64,000 bases of DNA, taken from assembly GCA_964007475.1 (NCBI GenBank), contig OZ023274.1:32746861-32810860 (forward strand), written 5' to 3'. Origin of the DNA: Hybos culiciformis (taxonomy: Eukaryota > Arthropoda > Insecta > Diptera > Hybotidae). Below the pieces are notes generated by a model. It searched no databases and was not told the origin of the DNA. It saw nothing but the letters and a program-made list of their open reading frames with translations. Of this stretch, positions 12,101-23,834 are shown one piece after another. Made by a program: the position numbers and the translations under genes. Within the stretch, counting starts at the first letter, position 1; each line of letters starts with the position of its first letter.

Positions 12101-13095
12101 AAACACTGAAGTATAATTTTTTTTTTAAATTCATAAATAAGTTGATGTTTTAACTCTCCCTATGAGTGACATAATATGAGCATAATTATTTTGATTTTAT
12201 TTTTAATTTGTTTATATTTATACCGGCTTTTGATTTTTTTTCCCATAAAATAATATAGTTAGCTGATACTAACAATATTTATTTTAATTATATGGATATA
12301 AATACCAGATTTAATTAAATATTTAATATTCTTTTAGAATTTGGTTCCACAATCAAAAGTGATTATAAGTATCTAAAGACAGAATTAGGTACTAACATAT
12401 TTGTGGAATTGAATGTTTGGAAAAAACATTGACTAATTAATATAAATGAAATAACTTGTTGTTATATTTACATTACTCAACAATTTAATAATTAATCTCG
12501 ATATCAGTTTTAGGTTTGAGTTTGAGGCAACAAAATTATTAAAATTGGCGTTTAGAATCAGTTTACGTTATTTTCATATCATCAACGGAATTTGGGAAAT
12601 ATAAAAAAATAATTATTAATTCTAAGTATTTATTAAAAACATTAATTAAAAGAGTTAAGTTATTAAAAAATAAAGAAAAATCATTAATTCTTCAAAATTA
12701 CTTAAGCTATTTATATTTTCAAAACAAGTTTGTAATGCTAAAAATAGTATAATATAGTGAGGAGAAAATCTTACTCTAGGATAGATTACATAATTTTTGT
12801 TTATGATGAGCCATAAATAATAAAATTTTGTAACTTGGCAAAAAAGTATATTTAAAACTACAGCTTACTTATAAATTAATTCGCATTACAATCTCTGCCA
12901 TTTACCGTTGAAATGTAAGGTTATCACTCATACAGAACAGCACTATAGTTTCTAGAATTCTAGATAGAAAATTATTTATGTCCACAATTCACTTTCATTT
13001 TTGGATTTATAAAAATTCCCGCTAAAACACTTGTTGAGATATCTCAAACTTGATTTATAAAAATGCATAATACTATGCTTAACATATATCACTAC
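9171..13095. other. Non-coding AT-rich DNA (left arm)
   Basis: About 3.9 kb of very AT-rich sequence. No ORF of credible composition, RNA gene or transposon terminus was recognised. The mirrored copy is 17047-20971, collinear without a net length change but with SNPs. Confidence 0.5.
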
Positions 13096-13310
13096 TAGGG
13101 CTTCTCAAACGGGATCCCGGGATCCCGTTTTCCCGGGATCCCGGTTGTAAAATTGAATCCCGTAATCCCGGGATTTCAACCAAAAATCCCGGGATTTCCG
13201 CTTAATTAAAAAATATAATAGTGATTGCACTAAATTTTAGGTTTAGGTTTATATATAAGCTAGACAGAATTAATTAAGTGATGAAGATCATATAAAGGTG
13301 TGTGTATGTG

Positions 13311-13762
13311 CAGAGCCGGCCTTCTGGGGGTGCGACGGGTGCAAGGTACCCGGCCCCCGATTTTAAAGGGCCCCAGATTTAAATTTTTTTTTTTGTTAAA
13401 AGCAATGATTTTGAGTAAGCCTAATGTAGATAATGCACAGGATATACTGCAATATATTTTAAATAACAATTATGACGAAATTTTTTCCAACATATTATTA
13501 GTTATTCTAAAAAGTTGTGATTTTTCAATGTTAATTAATGATATGGCAACAAAAAAGGCTCATATTAAAAATATTTAAGTTTATACTTGTATTGTTTTTA
13601 TGTTATGTTTTTTTTTTGTTGAACTACATTTTATCGTTTTTTTAAATAATAAATATTACTGTAATTTGAATAGTATACTTTTATTCTGTTATATTAAAAA
13701 AAATTAGAGGCCCCCAAGAAAATATTTGTACCCTGGCCTCTTAACATAGAAGGCCGGCCCTG
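13311..13762 (+). mobile_element. Internally deleted hAT transposon with transposase remnant (left arm)
   Basis: The ends are cagagccggcctt and aaggccggccctg, a terminal inverted repeat of the CAGGGCCGGCC hAT type. The flanks are tgtatgtg and tgtgtgtg, a 7/8 match to the expected 8-bp target duplication. Inside, a short ORF (ending 13578) reads ILQYILNNNYDEIFSNILLV and then DFSMLINDMATKKAH before a stop. These resemble two separated parts of the C-terminal dimerisation region of hAT transposases, now joined by deletion of the segment between. It is therefore a non-autonomous relic. Confidence 0.72.
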
Positions 13763-13763
13763 T

Positions 13764-14110
13764 GTGTGTGGGTGAGTCTGTGATGCCAAACTATATTGTT
13801 ATCGACGACAAAGTGAGACAAAGTGCCTCGATTGATTGGATACCGGAAATTGGATCTATTTTGACTTACTAAGTTTGGAGACCAGTTAGTGAAGCGTGTG
13901 TGTAATGCTAAAGTAAATTTCAGCTCGATGGATACCGGGAAGTGGGTCATTTTTAACTTTGTAAGTTTGTGGAAAGTGTGGTGAAGATGTGTATGTGTGT
14001 GTCTGAATGTGTCGATGCCAAAGTGCATTGTCATCGACGACAACATTTCAACACGATTGGATATCGGGAAGTGGGTCAATTTTGACTTTTTAAGTTTGTG
14101 AAAACGAAGT
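13764..14110. repeat. Degenerate tandem repeat with gtgtgtg tracts (left arm)
   Basis: Three diverged copies of a block containing tggatatcgggaagtgggtc followed by ttttgactt and taagtttgtg occur near 13836, 13926 and 14055. They are interspersed with gtgtgt tracts and gtcatcgacgacaa. It lies inside the outer hAT-like element. Confidence 0.6.
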
Positions 14111-14438
14111 GAAGTCAGTATAAAGAATTTAAAAAATAAATAAGTGCACTTTAATATAGAATTAAAATTTATTTAAAATAATCGAAGTTTGAGGATTAGA
14201 AAGCAAATTTCAAGTTGTTAACTAATTTTTTATAATGCTGTATTTTTCTTTGTTTTTGTATAAAATATCAACTTAGGTAACCCCATCATGTCAAGTTGAA
14301 GTGGATCGAAACCACGGCAATATTTTATGAGATAATTTTTTTTTTAATTTGTGCTTATAAAAAATTCCGGGATCCCGGGAATATGACAAATTTTGTTCCG
14401 GGATCCCGGGATTTGAAAATTGCGGGAAATGAGAAGCC

Positions 14439-14553
14439 GACATAAATTTCAAGCTGCCTTGTATATGTAAATATACTACCGACATAAATTTCAAGCTGCC
14501 TTGTATATGTAAATATACTACCGACATAAATTTCAAGCTGCCTTGTATATGTA
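14439..14553. repeat. 42-bp tandem repeat, 2.7 copies (left arm)
   Basis: Units beginning gacataaatttcaagctgcc start at 14439, 14481 and 14523. An inverted copy of the same motif (ggcttgaaatttaagtcgg) lies near 14867. The pair may therefore mark the ends of another small inverted-repeat element at about 14438-14886. Confidence 0.8.
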
Positions 14554-14962
14554 AAAAAAAAACAAAATCTCAAAAGGGATGAGAATCATAACTAAAAAGT
14601 TTTGTATGAAAATACCTACTGAAAAATTGAAAATTGATTTGTAAAAATGGATTAAAGCAAATTTTGATTCTATGCAGTATATTTTTTTTCATGATAATTA
14701 ATATGTTAATTATATAAATAATAAATTGAATTAAATAATTAAATTATGTTTTTTTTGGTTTTAATACTATTTACCAATCGTTAAGTTTCCTATAGGAATT
14801 TTCATTTTTTTATGATTTTTATACCTACGAGATGCGTTTAATTTGTTTTTATACTTTGTAGAGGGCTTGAAATTTAAGTCGGTGCTGCATTTATCCCAAT
14901 ATTGTATATGTATGAATAATTAAATTAACATTTATTCTGATGATATTAATTGATGAAACACA
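14554..14962. other. AT-rich sequence up to the assembly gap (left arm)
   Basis: Low-complexity AT-rich DNA with one inverted copy of the 42-bp repeat motif near 14867. No gene was seen. It breaks off at the N run. Confidence 0.5.
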
Positions 14963-15162
14963 NNNNNNNNNNNNNNNNNNNNNNNNNNNNNNNNNNNNNN
15001 NNNNNNNNNNNNNNNNNNNNNNNNNNNNNNNNNNNNNNNNNNNNNNNNNNNNNNNNNNNNNNNNNNNNNNNNNNNNNNNNNNNNNNNNNNNNNNNNNNNN
15101 NNNNNNNNNNNNNNNNNNNNNNNNNNNNNNNNNNNNNNNNNNNNNNNNNNNNNNNNNNNNNN
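14963..15162. other. Assembly gap of exactly 200 N
   Basis: Exactly 200 consecutive N lie at the symmetry centre of the inverted repeat. A round 200-base run is a fixed placeholder used by some scaffolding programs rather than a measured distance. The join between the arms is therefore a scaffolding inference, not contiguous sequence. Confidence 0.97.
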
Positions 15163-15588
15163 CTTTTAAATATATTGTATGTGTTTCATCAATTAATATC
15201 ATCAGAATAAATGTTAATTTAATTATTCATACATATACAATATTGGGATAAATGCAGCACCGACTTAAATTTCAAGCCCTCTACAAAGTATAAAAACAAA
15301 TTAAACGCATCTCGTAGGTATAAAAATCATAAAAAAATGAAAATTCCTATAGGAAAGTTAACGATTGGTAAATAGTATTAAAACCAAAAAAAACATAATT
15401 TAATTATTTAATTCAATTTATTATTTATATAATTAACATATTAATTATCATGAAAAAAAATATACTGCATAGAATCAAAATTTGCTTTAATCCATTTTTA
15501 CAAATCAATTTTCAATTTTTCAGTAGGTATTTTCATACAAAACTTTTTAGTTATGATTCTCATCCCTTTTGAGATTTTGTTTTTTTTT
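15163..15588. other. AT-rich sequence from the assembly gap (right arm)
   Basis: Bases 15163-15179 have no counterpart at the left gap edge. The rest mirrors 14554-14962. No gene was seen. Confidence 0.5.
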
Positions 15589-15703
15589 TACATATACAAG
15601 GCAGCTTGAAATTTATGTCGGTAGTATATTTACATATACAAGGCAGCTTGAAATTTATGTCGGTAGTATATTTACATATACAAGGCAGCTTGAAATTTAT
15701 GTC
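15589..15703. repeat. 42-bp tandem repeat (right arm)
   Basis: Reverse-complement copy of 14439-14553, with the same three units. Confidence 0.8.
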
Positions 15704-17046
15704 GGCTTCTCATTTCCCGCAATTTTCAAATCCCGGGATCCCGGAACAAAATTTGTCATATTCCCGGGATCCCGGAATTTTTTATAAGCACAAATTAAAA
15801 AAAAAATTATCTCATAAAATATTGCCGTGGTTTCGATCCACTTCAACTTGACATGATGGGGTTACCTAAGTTGATATTTTATACAAAAACAAAGAAAAAT
15901 ACAGCATTATAAAAAATTAGTTAACAACTTGAAATTTGCTTTCTAATCCTCAAACTTCGATTATTTTAAATAAATTTTAATTCTATATTAAAGTGCACTT
16001 ATTTATTTTTTAAATTCTTTATACTGACTTCACTTCGTTTTCACAAACTTAAAAAGTCAAAATTGACCCACTTCCCGATATCCAATCGTGTTGAAATGTT
16101 GTCGTCGATGACAATGCACTTTGGCATCGACACATTCAGACACACACATACACATCTTCACCACACTTTCCACAAACTTACAAAGTTAAAAATGACCCAC
16201 TTCCCGGTATCCATCGAGCTGAAATTTACTTTAGCATTACACACACGCTTCACTAACTGGTCTCCAAACTTAGTAAGTCAAAATAGATCCAATTTCCGGT
16301 ATCCAATCAATCGAGGCACTTTGTCTCACTTTGTCGTCGATAACAATATAGTTTGGCATCACAGACTCACCCACACACACAGGGCCGGCCTTCTATGTTA
16401 AGAGGCCAGGGTACAAATATTTTCTTGGGGGCCTCTAATTTTTTTTAATATAACAGAATAAAAGTATACTATTCAAATTACAGTAATATTTATTATTTAA
16501 AAAAACGATAAAATGTAGTTCAACAAAAAAAAAACATAACATAAAAACAATACAAGTATAAACTTAAATATTTTTAATATGAGCCTTTTTTGTTGCCATA
16601 TCATTAATTAACATTGAAAAATCACAACTTTTTAGAATAACTAATAATATGTTGGAAAAAATTTCGTCATAATTGTTATTTAAAATATATTGCAGTATAT
16701 CCTGTGCATTATCTACATTAGGCTTACTCAAAATCATTGCTTTTAACAAAAAAAAAAATTTAAATCTGGGGCCCTTTAAAATCGGGGGCCGGGTACCTTG
16801 CACCCGTCGCACCCCCAGAAGGCCGGCTCTGCACATACACACACCTTTATATGATCTTCATCACTTAATTAATTCTGTCTAGCTTATATATAAACCTAAA
16901 CCTAAAATTTAGTGCAATCACTATTATATTTTTTAATTAAGCGGAAATCCCGGGATTTTTGGTTGAAATCCCGGGATTACGGGATTCAATTTTACAACCG
17001 GGATCCCGGGAAAACGGGATCCCGGGATCCCGTTTGAGAAGCCCTA
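15704..17046. mobile_element. Outer hAT-like element (right arm)
   Basis: Mirror of 13096-14438, with ends ggcttctcatttccc and gagaagccctagta and subterminal cccgggatcccgg motifs. It contains the nested element at 16380-16831. Confidence 0.5.
16380..16831 (-). mobile_element. Internally deleted hAT transposon (right arm)
   Basis: Mirror of 13311-13762. The ends are cagggccggcctt and aaggccggctctg. The fused transposase-like ORF is on the minus strand and has the same residues as the left-arm copy. Confidence 0.72.
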
Positions 17047-20000
17047 GTAGTGATATATGTTAAGCATAGTATTATGCATTTTTATAAATCAAGTTTGAGA
17101 TATCTCAACAAGTGTTTTAGCGGGAATTTTTATAAATCCAAAAATGAAAGTGAATTGTGGACATAAATAATTTTCTATCTAGAATTCTAGAAACTATAGT
17201 GCTGTTCTGTATGAGTGATAACCTTACATTTCAACGGTAAATGGCAGAGATTGTAATGCGAATTAATTTATAAGTAAGCTGTAGTTTTAAATATACTTTT
17301 TTGCCAAGTTACAAAATTTTATTATTTATGGCTCATCATAAACAAAAATTATGTAATCTATCCTAGAGTAAGATTTTCTCCTCACTATATTATACTATTT
17401 TTAGCATTACAAACTTGTTTTGAAAATATAAATAGCTTAAGTAATTTTGAAGAATTAATGATTTTTCTTTATTTTTTAATAACTTAACTCTTTTAATTAA
17501 TGTTTTTAATAAATACTTAGAATTAATAATTATTTTTTTATATTTCCCAAATTCCGTTGATGATATGAAAATAACGTAAACTGATTCTAAACGCCAATTT
17601 TAATAATTTTGTTGCCTCAAACTCAAACCTAAAACTGATATCGAGATTAATTATTAAATTGTTGAGTAATGTAAATATAACAACAAGTTATTTCATTTAT
17701 ATTAATTAGTCAATGTTTTTTCCAAACATTCAATTCCACAAATATGTTAGTACCTAATTCTGTCTTTAGATACTTATAATCACTTTTGATTGTGGAACCA
17801 AATTCTAAAAGAATATTAAATATTTAATTAAATCTGGTATTTATATCCATATAATTAAAATAAATATTGTTAGTATCAGCTAACTATATTATTTTATGGG
17901 AAAAAAAATCAAAAGCCGGTATAAATATAAACAAATTAAAAATAAAATCAAAATAATTATGCTCATATTATGTCACTCATAGGGAGAGTTAAAACATCAA
18001 CTTATTTATGAATTTAAAAAAAAAATTATACTTCAGTGTTTTTTTTTAATTTGCAGAATTACGAGCCTATATGAAATATGATGATCGCATAAATTTTACA
18101 AATCTGAATTCTCTAAACGCTGTTTCTGTATAAATATTAATTTTTATTAAGGCTACAAGTAAATTACATAAATTTTTTTTAAATATATAATGATATGTTA
18201 AATATATAATGAAATGTACAACAGTACATGGTACCATTAGATTTGGTACTTCAGAATTCAAACAGATATTTTTTAATAACTGATAAATCAACAAATAAGT
18301 AATAAGTTGCACTAAAGTATTTTCAAGAAATCTTGCATTTAAGGAAAAATCTTGCATGACAAAATTCCAAACGATTACAATTCAGAAAGTTTATCGACCG
18401 TGTTTTTCATAGCTTGAACCAAATTAGTGTCATTCATTTTAAGTAGCTATAACGTTTATAAGCATAAACAATGAGATAAAAGAATTTTTGACAACTAATT
18501 ACAGAATTTAGAAAAAAACAAATTTAATTTCTTTTTGATTAATTTAAAAATAATTAAGAAATTTATCATTTTTAAATTAACTGACGGGATGCGAAAAAAC
18601 AAGATTAATGATCGCTAATGCGAAAATTTATCAAATAATTTTTTTTTTTATGATAAATTTATCATACACAATACATTATTATTATTTAAAATAATTTGTT
18701 AACTTTGAATGATTATGATTATGATACCGCTGCTGCTGGTACTGTGAATTCGTTTTGTTTTGATTTTTTTTTCGTCAGGGAATTCCATCAACTTTTTTAA
18801 GCAATTATTTTTTACTCCAATTTGATGAACTTTATTTTATTATTTTTCTTCAAAAAAACTTGTTTTATTTGCATCAAGGAAATTTCCACGAAAATTTCTA
18901 CACTTTTTTTTTTTTTTCATTTTGTACATATATTTTTCTGACGTTGGTTTTTATTACATATACCTATAATGTATTTGTTGACACTATTGGAATCAAATTT
19001 GTTTATTGAAGTTGCAAATAAAACGATAAAAATGAGGTCTTTGTATTGGAATGAAACTTAATAACCAAACAGCTCTATAGATTTCGCTTTCTAGTGAATT
19101 TTCTTAGAAAATAGTTTTTATCTTAGAAAATGGAATATTGTTGAAATAATTGAAATATTTGTTTTTTAATAATCCAATTAAGTATCAGCATGACCCAAAA
19201 ATCGAAACCACTTTTGCAGAGCATCAAGATTCTCCAATTGAATAAACTATAATAATTTTTAACAAAATAGGTGTACAAAATTTTGTTGATCTAATTCTAA
19301 GTACCTAGCCAGGCGTTTATTGTTTTTTCCATTTCCTTTGACCATGTGAGCTATATTTTACATATGAAAGTTTGAATTATTCTTCTAAAAAATCACTCTC
19401 ATTCAAATTATTTTTTTTAATGCTCTTTAATTATAAGTTACTTACAACTTTTAACTGATGGTTACAAAAAAAAAAAACTCTTTTGATTTTTATAAATTCA
19501 ATCTTTTTATTTATTTTTTTTTTAAGTTTGTGGTTTGGAAATTCCAAAATATTTATTTTTATTAAAAAAAAAACAAACAAGCATAACTATAATTTTATGC
19601 ATACATATTATATATATAATAATTAATTAGTGGACGGTGAGTATCTAATTTTAACTTTATTATAGTGTATATTTTTTTGGTGTTATTAGAATATAAAGAA
19701 AATGAAAAAAAAAAACAAAAAAAGTAAAATGAATGAATTATCCTGCAACAGTAACGAATTGTGGTTTCTCTATACTATACTATACTTTTTTAAAGAGAAA
19801 GAAGAAATAAAAAAAGTTACATTTACATAATTTATATTATTGATTTAAATTTAAGTGATTCATTAAATTAAGGGGTTTTCTACTATGAAATCGTGACTGA
19901 GTAATAATGATAACTATTTACGTTGATACAGTTTTATAAAGTATTTTATTCAATACAGATTGGAAATTTCGATTTTTCCTGCTTAAGTTAGCTTCTTTAG

Positions 20001-20971
20001 ATAAAAAAATTCAGTGAAATAAATTGGTATCTGTATTATTTTTTTTAGATAGATAGGTACATCAATATTTAGTTTAGTAACATTTTTGTCTGAGTGTCTG
20101 GGACTCATATTCAGAACAGCTTAAACAGCTTCATATAAATGTCTTATATCTACGGCTAAATTGTTTCTGTATTTAGTTACATATTATAAGCTTACATCTT
20201 GAGATATTAATAAAATTTATTTACAATTTCCATTTGCTGTTTCAAGAAACTTAATTGTTTTTGAAGTTGACTTTCTTTCTTTAGCGAAGAATTGTTAAAA
20301 ATTTTATGCAACAAAAATGGGAAATAATTGTTTGAAAGAACTAATTAAAATAAGACCAAAATATCTGTTCCACTTTACCTTCTATAGTTTCTGAGATATA
20401 AATAAATATAAAAATCAATGAAAACAGGGAAAATTCCATAAAATGAGCATTTTCCAAAAAAATGTACAAGCGAACGGCTAGAACAATTTTAAATACATAT
20501 TTTTATTATTTTAGAAAGGTAAACATAGAAACTTACGGAAAAAAATTAAAAAAAAAGTTGCATAATTCATAAGTAAATTGTCAAAATAAATTTACCATAC
20601 GCAAACGTCGCACTAAAATTAGATTATGTGTTCAAATTATTGAAAAAAGGATGTATTTTCTGTTATTTGTATTGAAAATTTAATAATTTAAAAAGAAATC
20701 ATCTTTTTCTTTTATTTTATTTAGAACTGTGTAACAACTATAAAAATATTTAAGAATAAAAATCTTTATTTTATTAACATTATATCAGAACATAATTTTA
20801 ATTATGACAACTTTTAATTTAATTATTTTATAAAAGCCTTTAAAAACCAACCTCGTAATCGTAATGTAATACAAAAAAAATTATGAAATATGAGTTATGA
20901 TGAAAAATATGTTATAATAGTAGATTATTGAATATGTAAACTAAATTTGTTATTAATTAAGAGTTTTGTAT
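17047..20971. other. Non-coding AT-rich DNA (right arm)
   Basis: Mirror of 9171-13095. Scattered SNPs distinguish it (for example near 18300 compared with 11830). No gene was recognised. Confidence 0.5.
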
Positions 20972-21062
20972 ACACAAAAATACATTGACACGAGTCAATA
21001 CTTATATCACGAGACCGAAGGTCGAGTGATATAAATTGACAAGTGTCAATGTATTTTTGTGT
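20972..21062. repeat. 91-bp hairpin (right arm)
   Basis: Same hairpin as 9080-9170: a 20-bp outer stem starting acacaaaaatacattgacac and an inner tatatcac stem. The right-arm tip is intact. Confidence 0.85.
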
Positions 21063-21251
21063 AAATACAGAACGAGTTGTATAACAAATTTTGTTTACAT
21101 ATCCAATATACTGTTTTAATGCGTAGGGGAGAGGTAGTTGCAAAGAGAGAATATTTTTTATTCTCATTTTTTCTCTTTTTTTTTTTTTGTATTTGGCTGT
21201 ATTGAAATATTGTGAGAGATATTATGTTTGTTTAGGTATTACGTAATATTC

Positions 21252-21357
21252 AAAACGAAACATCTAAATGATTTACGCTGATGCATCTAAATTTTTTCAT
21301 TATATACGCTGATGCATCTAAATTTTTCCATTATTTACGCAGATGTATCTAAATGAT
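21252..21357. repeat. ~35-bp tandem repeat, 3 copies (right arm)
   Basis: Mirror of 8785-8890, with units built on tacgc(t/a)gatgcatctaaat. Confidence 0.75.
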
Positions 21358-21454
21358 TGCATGTGTATTGACGCATATAATACTCCATTTAGTGATCTAA
21401 ATTCTGTAGCACTAAATACAACATAACGATTCCCAACGCATTAAAATGATAATA

Positions 21455-22259
21455 ATAATGGGAACCGGTTTAATGCCCGGAGTCGAAAATCCCGGAGGTA
21501 CGAAATTCCGGAATTTTTTTTTCTCCGTTTACAAAATCCCGGAAATCACAATCCCGGAAGCTAATGTCCCGGATTCTGAAATCGCGGAAATTAGAAGCCC
21601 GGAAAGACGAAATCCTGGAAGTCAAAATCCCGAAAACACTAAATCCCGGAACTTGAAATCCCGAAAAGACGTAATCCCAGCCGCAAATCCCACTGACCAA
21701 CCACCAGTTCGTCCGCCCGCCGCCCCCCACCCCCCTCTCGTTCTGGGAGACCCGCTTTATCCTTTTCCAAAAAATAGTAGTATCGCCATTTTTTCTTCCA
21801 AATTAAAATTTCCGGGATTTTGTCCCTGCGGCTTTCTGGTTTCCGGGCATTTGTGCTTCCGGGATTTTGGTTTCCACGGCTTTGTCATTTCGGGATTTTA
21901 ACTTCCGGGATTTTGTTTTCCAGGATTTTAGCTTCCGGGATTTTATCCTCCGGGTTTTTTTTCAGGCTTTTGTACTCGGGATTTTGGCTTCCGGGATTTA
22001 GACCCCAACCCAATAATAATTTTGTATTATAGGGTTGGGGTCTAAACCCCGGAAGCCAAAATCCCGAGTACAAAAGCCCGAAAACAAAATCTCGAAAGAT
22101 AAAATTCCGGAAGCCAAAATCCTGGAAAACAAAATCCAGGAAGTTAGAATCCCGAAATGACAAAACCCTGGAAACCAAAATCCTGGAAGGACAAATTCCC
22201 GGCAACCAGAAAACCGCAGGGACAAAATCCCGGAAATTTTAATTTGGAAGAAAAAATTA
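21455..22259. repeat. CCGGGATTTT tandem and palindromic blocks (right arm)
   Basis: Mirror of 7887-8690, comprising the one-orientation block (about 21455-21700), the GC-rich spacer, and the palindromic block (about 21788-22259) centred near 22020. Several unit-level substitutions differ from the left arm. Confidence 0.78.
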
Positions 22260-22640
22260 ACTGCGGGGCTTCAGGGATTAAAACCTCCTTTTTCGGAACC
22301 TAACCGATGACTACGCGGGCCAAGGTCTTTTCGCGTTTCCCTGCGGGGCTTCAGGGATTAAAACATTCTTTTTCGCAGCCTAACCGATGGCTACGCGGGC
22401 CAAAGTCTTTTCGCGTGTCCCTGCAGGGCTTCAGGGATTAAAACTTCTTTTTTCGCAACATAACCCATGGCTACGCGAGCGAAAGTCTTTTTCTGTGTCC
22501 CTGCGGGGCTTCAGGGGTTAAAACTTCCTTTTCGCAACATAACCCATGGCTACGCGGGCCAAATCCTTTTCGCGTGTCCCTCCGGGGCTTCAGGGGTTCG
22601 TGTGTCTTCAGGGATTAAAACTCTACTTTTTTTCGCTACT
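22260..22640. repeat. 80-bp minisatellite, one unit shortened (right arm)
   Basis: Same array as 7455-7885. About 52 bases are missing at the distal end, where a caggggtt box runs directly into cgtgtgtcttcagggatt. This is an allele-like length difference in a tandem repeat. Confidence 0.85.
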
Positions 22641-23834
22641 TTTTTTTGTATTATACTTTTTGTATTAAATAGGTTTTTGTAAATAAATAAATGATAAAGG
22701 AAATGATGAAGACTTTTGAATATTTTTTTTAAATTATTTTATTCAATTTCTATTCATTAACTACCGTACATATTTAATAAAATTGTTCATTTGTGATTAT
22801 TATGAGCCACTCACTATATGTGTACAAAATAATCAATGATTTTGATTAAAAATAAAGAAATTATACTACATTTCATTGCTATTCTTAAAATAGTATTCTA
22901 GAGAAAAAATTATTAGATAATATATAGGTAAATATGTAATTATTGTAAATAACTAATTAATGAAGTTAAACTTCCCCCGTAAGCTTATGTGGATGAGGCT
23001 CACACATTTTTTATTGATTATTACAGCTCCAAGGATCTTACTCTCACAGAAAACTCACTCAGTTTCGTGATACCTACATACACATAGGAACTTGAACTTG
23101 AAATATTGGTGTTCAAAAAGTTTTTCGAAATTAACCTTAATGTAGGTATTATGTTAAGTTAAGCGTAATTCATTAAAAGAATAATATAAAAACATAAAAG
23201 AAAAAAATTTTAATCATAGTTTTTTATTGTTTGGTAGAATTAAACTTCATCACCGTTATGTTATGTTTACGTAAATTAGGAATATTTTAAAAATATATTT
23301 AATTTCACTTAGTTATCAAATTTTTGTGGTTGGGGATTTCATGAAAATACCTACGCAAGTAATAATTTGTTGATTTATTTTATTTCCTGTAACATTATTT
23401 TGATTAAAATAGATATTTAAAGCAGAAATGGAATTATTCCGATTATTAACAATCTTAATAATATATAAAATTGATTATTAAGATATATGTGTCCCTATAA
23501 ATATTTGAATAAATGTCTTCAAACTTCTAACGTATATTATTAAGGTCCACGTTAGTTCACCACTGGGAGATAAAAATTGTTAGTTACATTACGATTATTG
23601 TCTGTTTTTAAGAAATTTTGCCATAATTAGGATAACAAATCAAAAATTTATTTAATCAGGTCGTAAAATTTTAATTAGATAATAAAAAAATATAAATATA
23701 TAATAATAACTGTGAAAATTCTGTTATAAAGCAAAAAAAAAAACTACCGATACAAATTATTGTTTTTCAATAATTTCTCGTTTTTTATTCAAAAAATTTC
23801 ATTTCCTAATTCTTAATTCTAATTCGATTTAATT
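22641..23834. other. Non-coding AT-rich DNA downstream of MRPS35 (right arm)
   Basis: Mirror of 6260-7454. No gene or element was recognised. Confidence 0.5.

Larger units (their letters stand above)
13096..14438. mobile_element. Outer hAT-like non-autonomous element (left arm)
   Basis: The left end reads tagggcttctcaaacggg and the right end ...gggaaatgagaagcc, giving a roughly 10-bp terminal inverted repeat of the (C/T)AGGGCTTCTCA type seen in hAT transposons. Both ends carry subterminal cccgggatcccgg repeats in opposite orientation. It contains a nested hAT-like insertion (13311-13762) and a degenerate tandem repeat (about 13764-14110). No convincing 8-bp target duplication was found, so the right boundary is uncertain. 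Confidence 0.5.
1..14962 (+). repeat. Left arm of a ~15 kb inverted repeat
   Basis: The whole segment is present again, reverse-complemented, at 15180 to about 30465. Left plus right coordinates sum to about 30466 at the window start, 30458 through most of NDC80, 30094-30110 around MRPS35, and 30142-30146 from the minisatellites to the gap. The arms are therefore collinear apart from a few indels. The arm is cut by the window start inside the last NDC80 exon, so its true length is unknown. The inner end stops at an N gap. SNPs and indels separate the arms, as expected for alleles or for an old duplication. Confidence 0.95.

Noticed and set aside
14891..15251. ORFs spanning the N gap
   Set aside because: They are open only because N is not a stop; the real bases are few.
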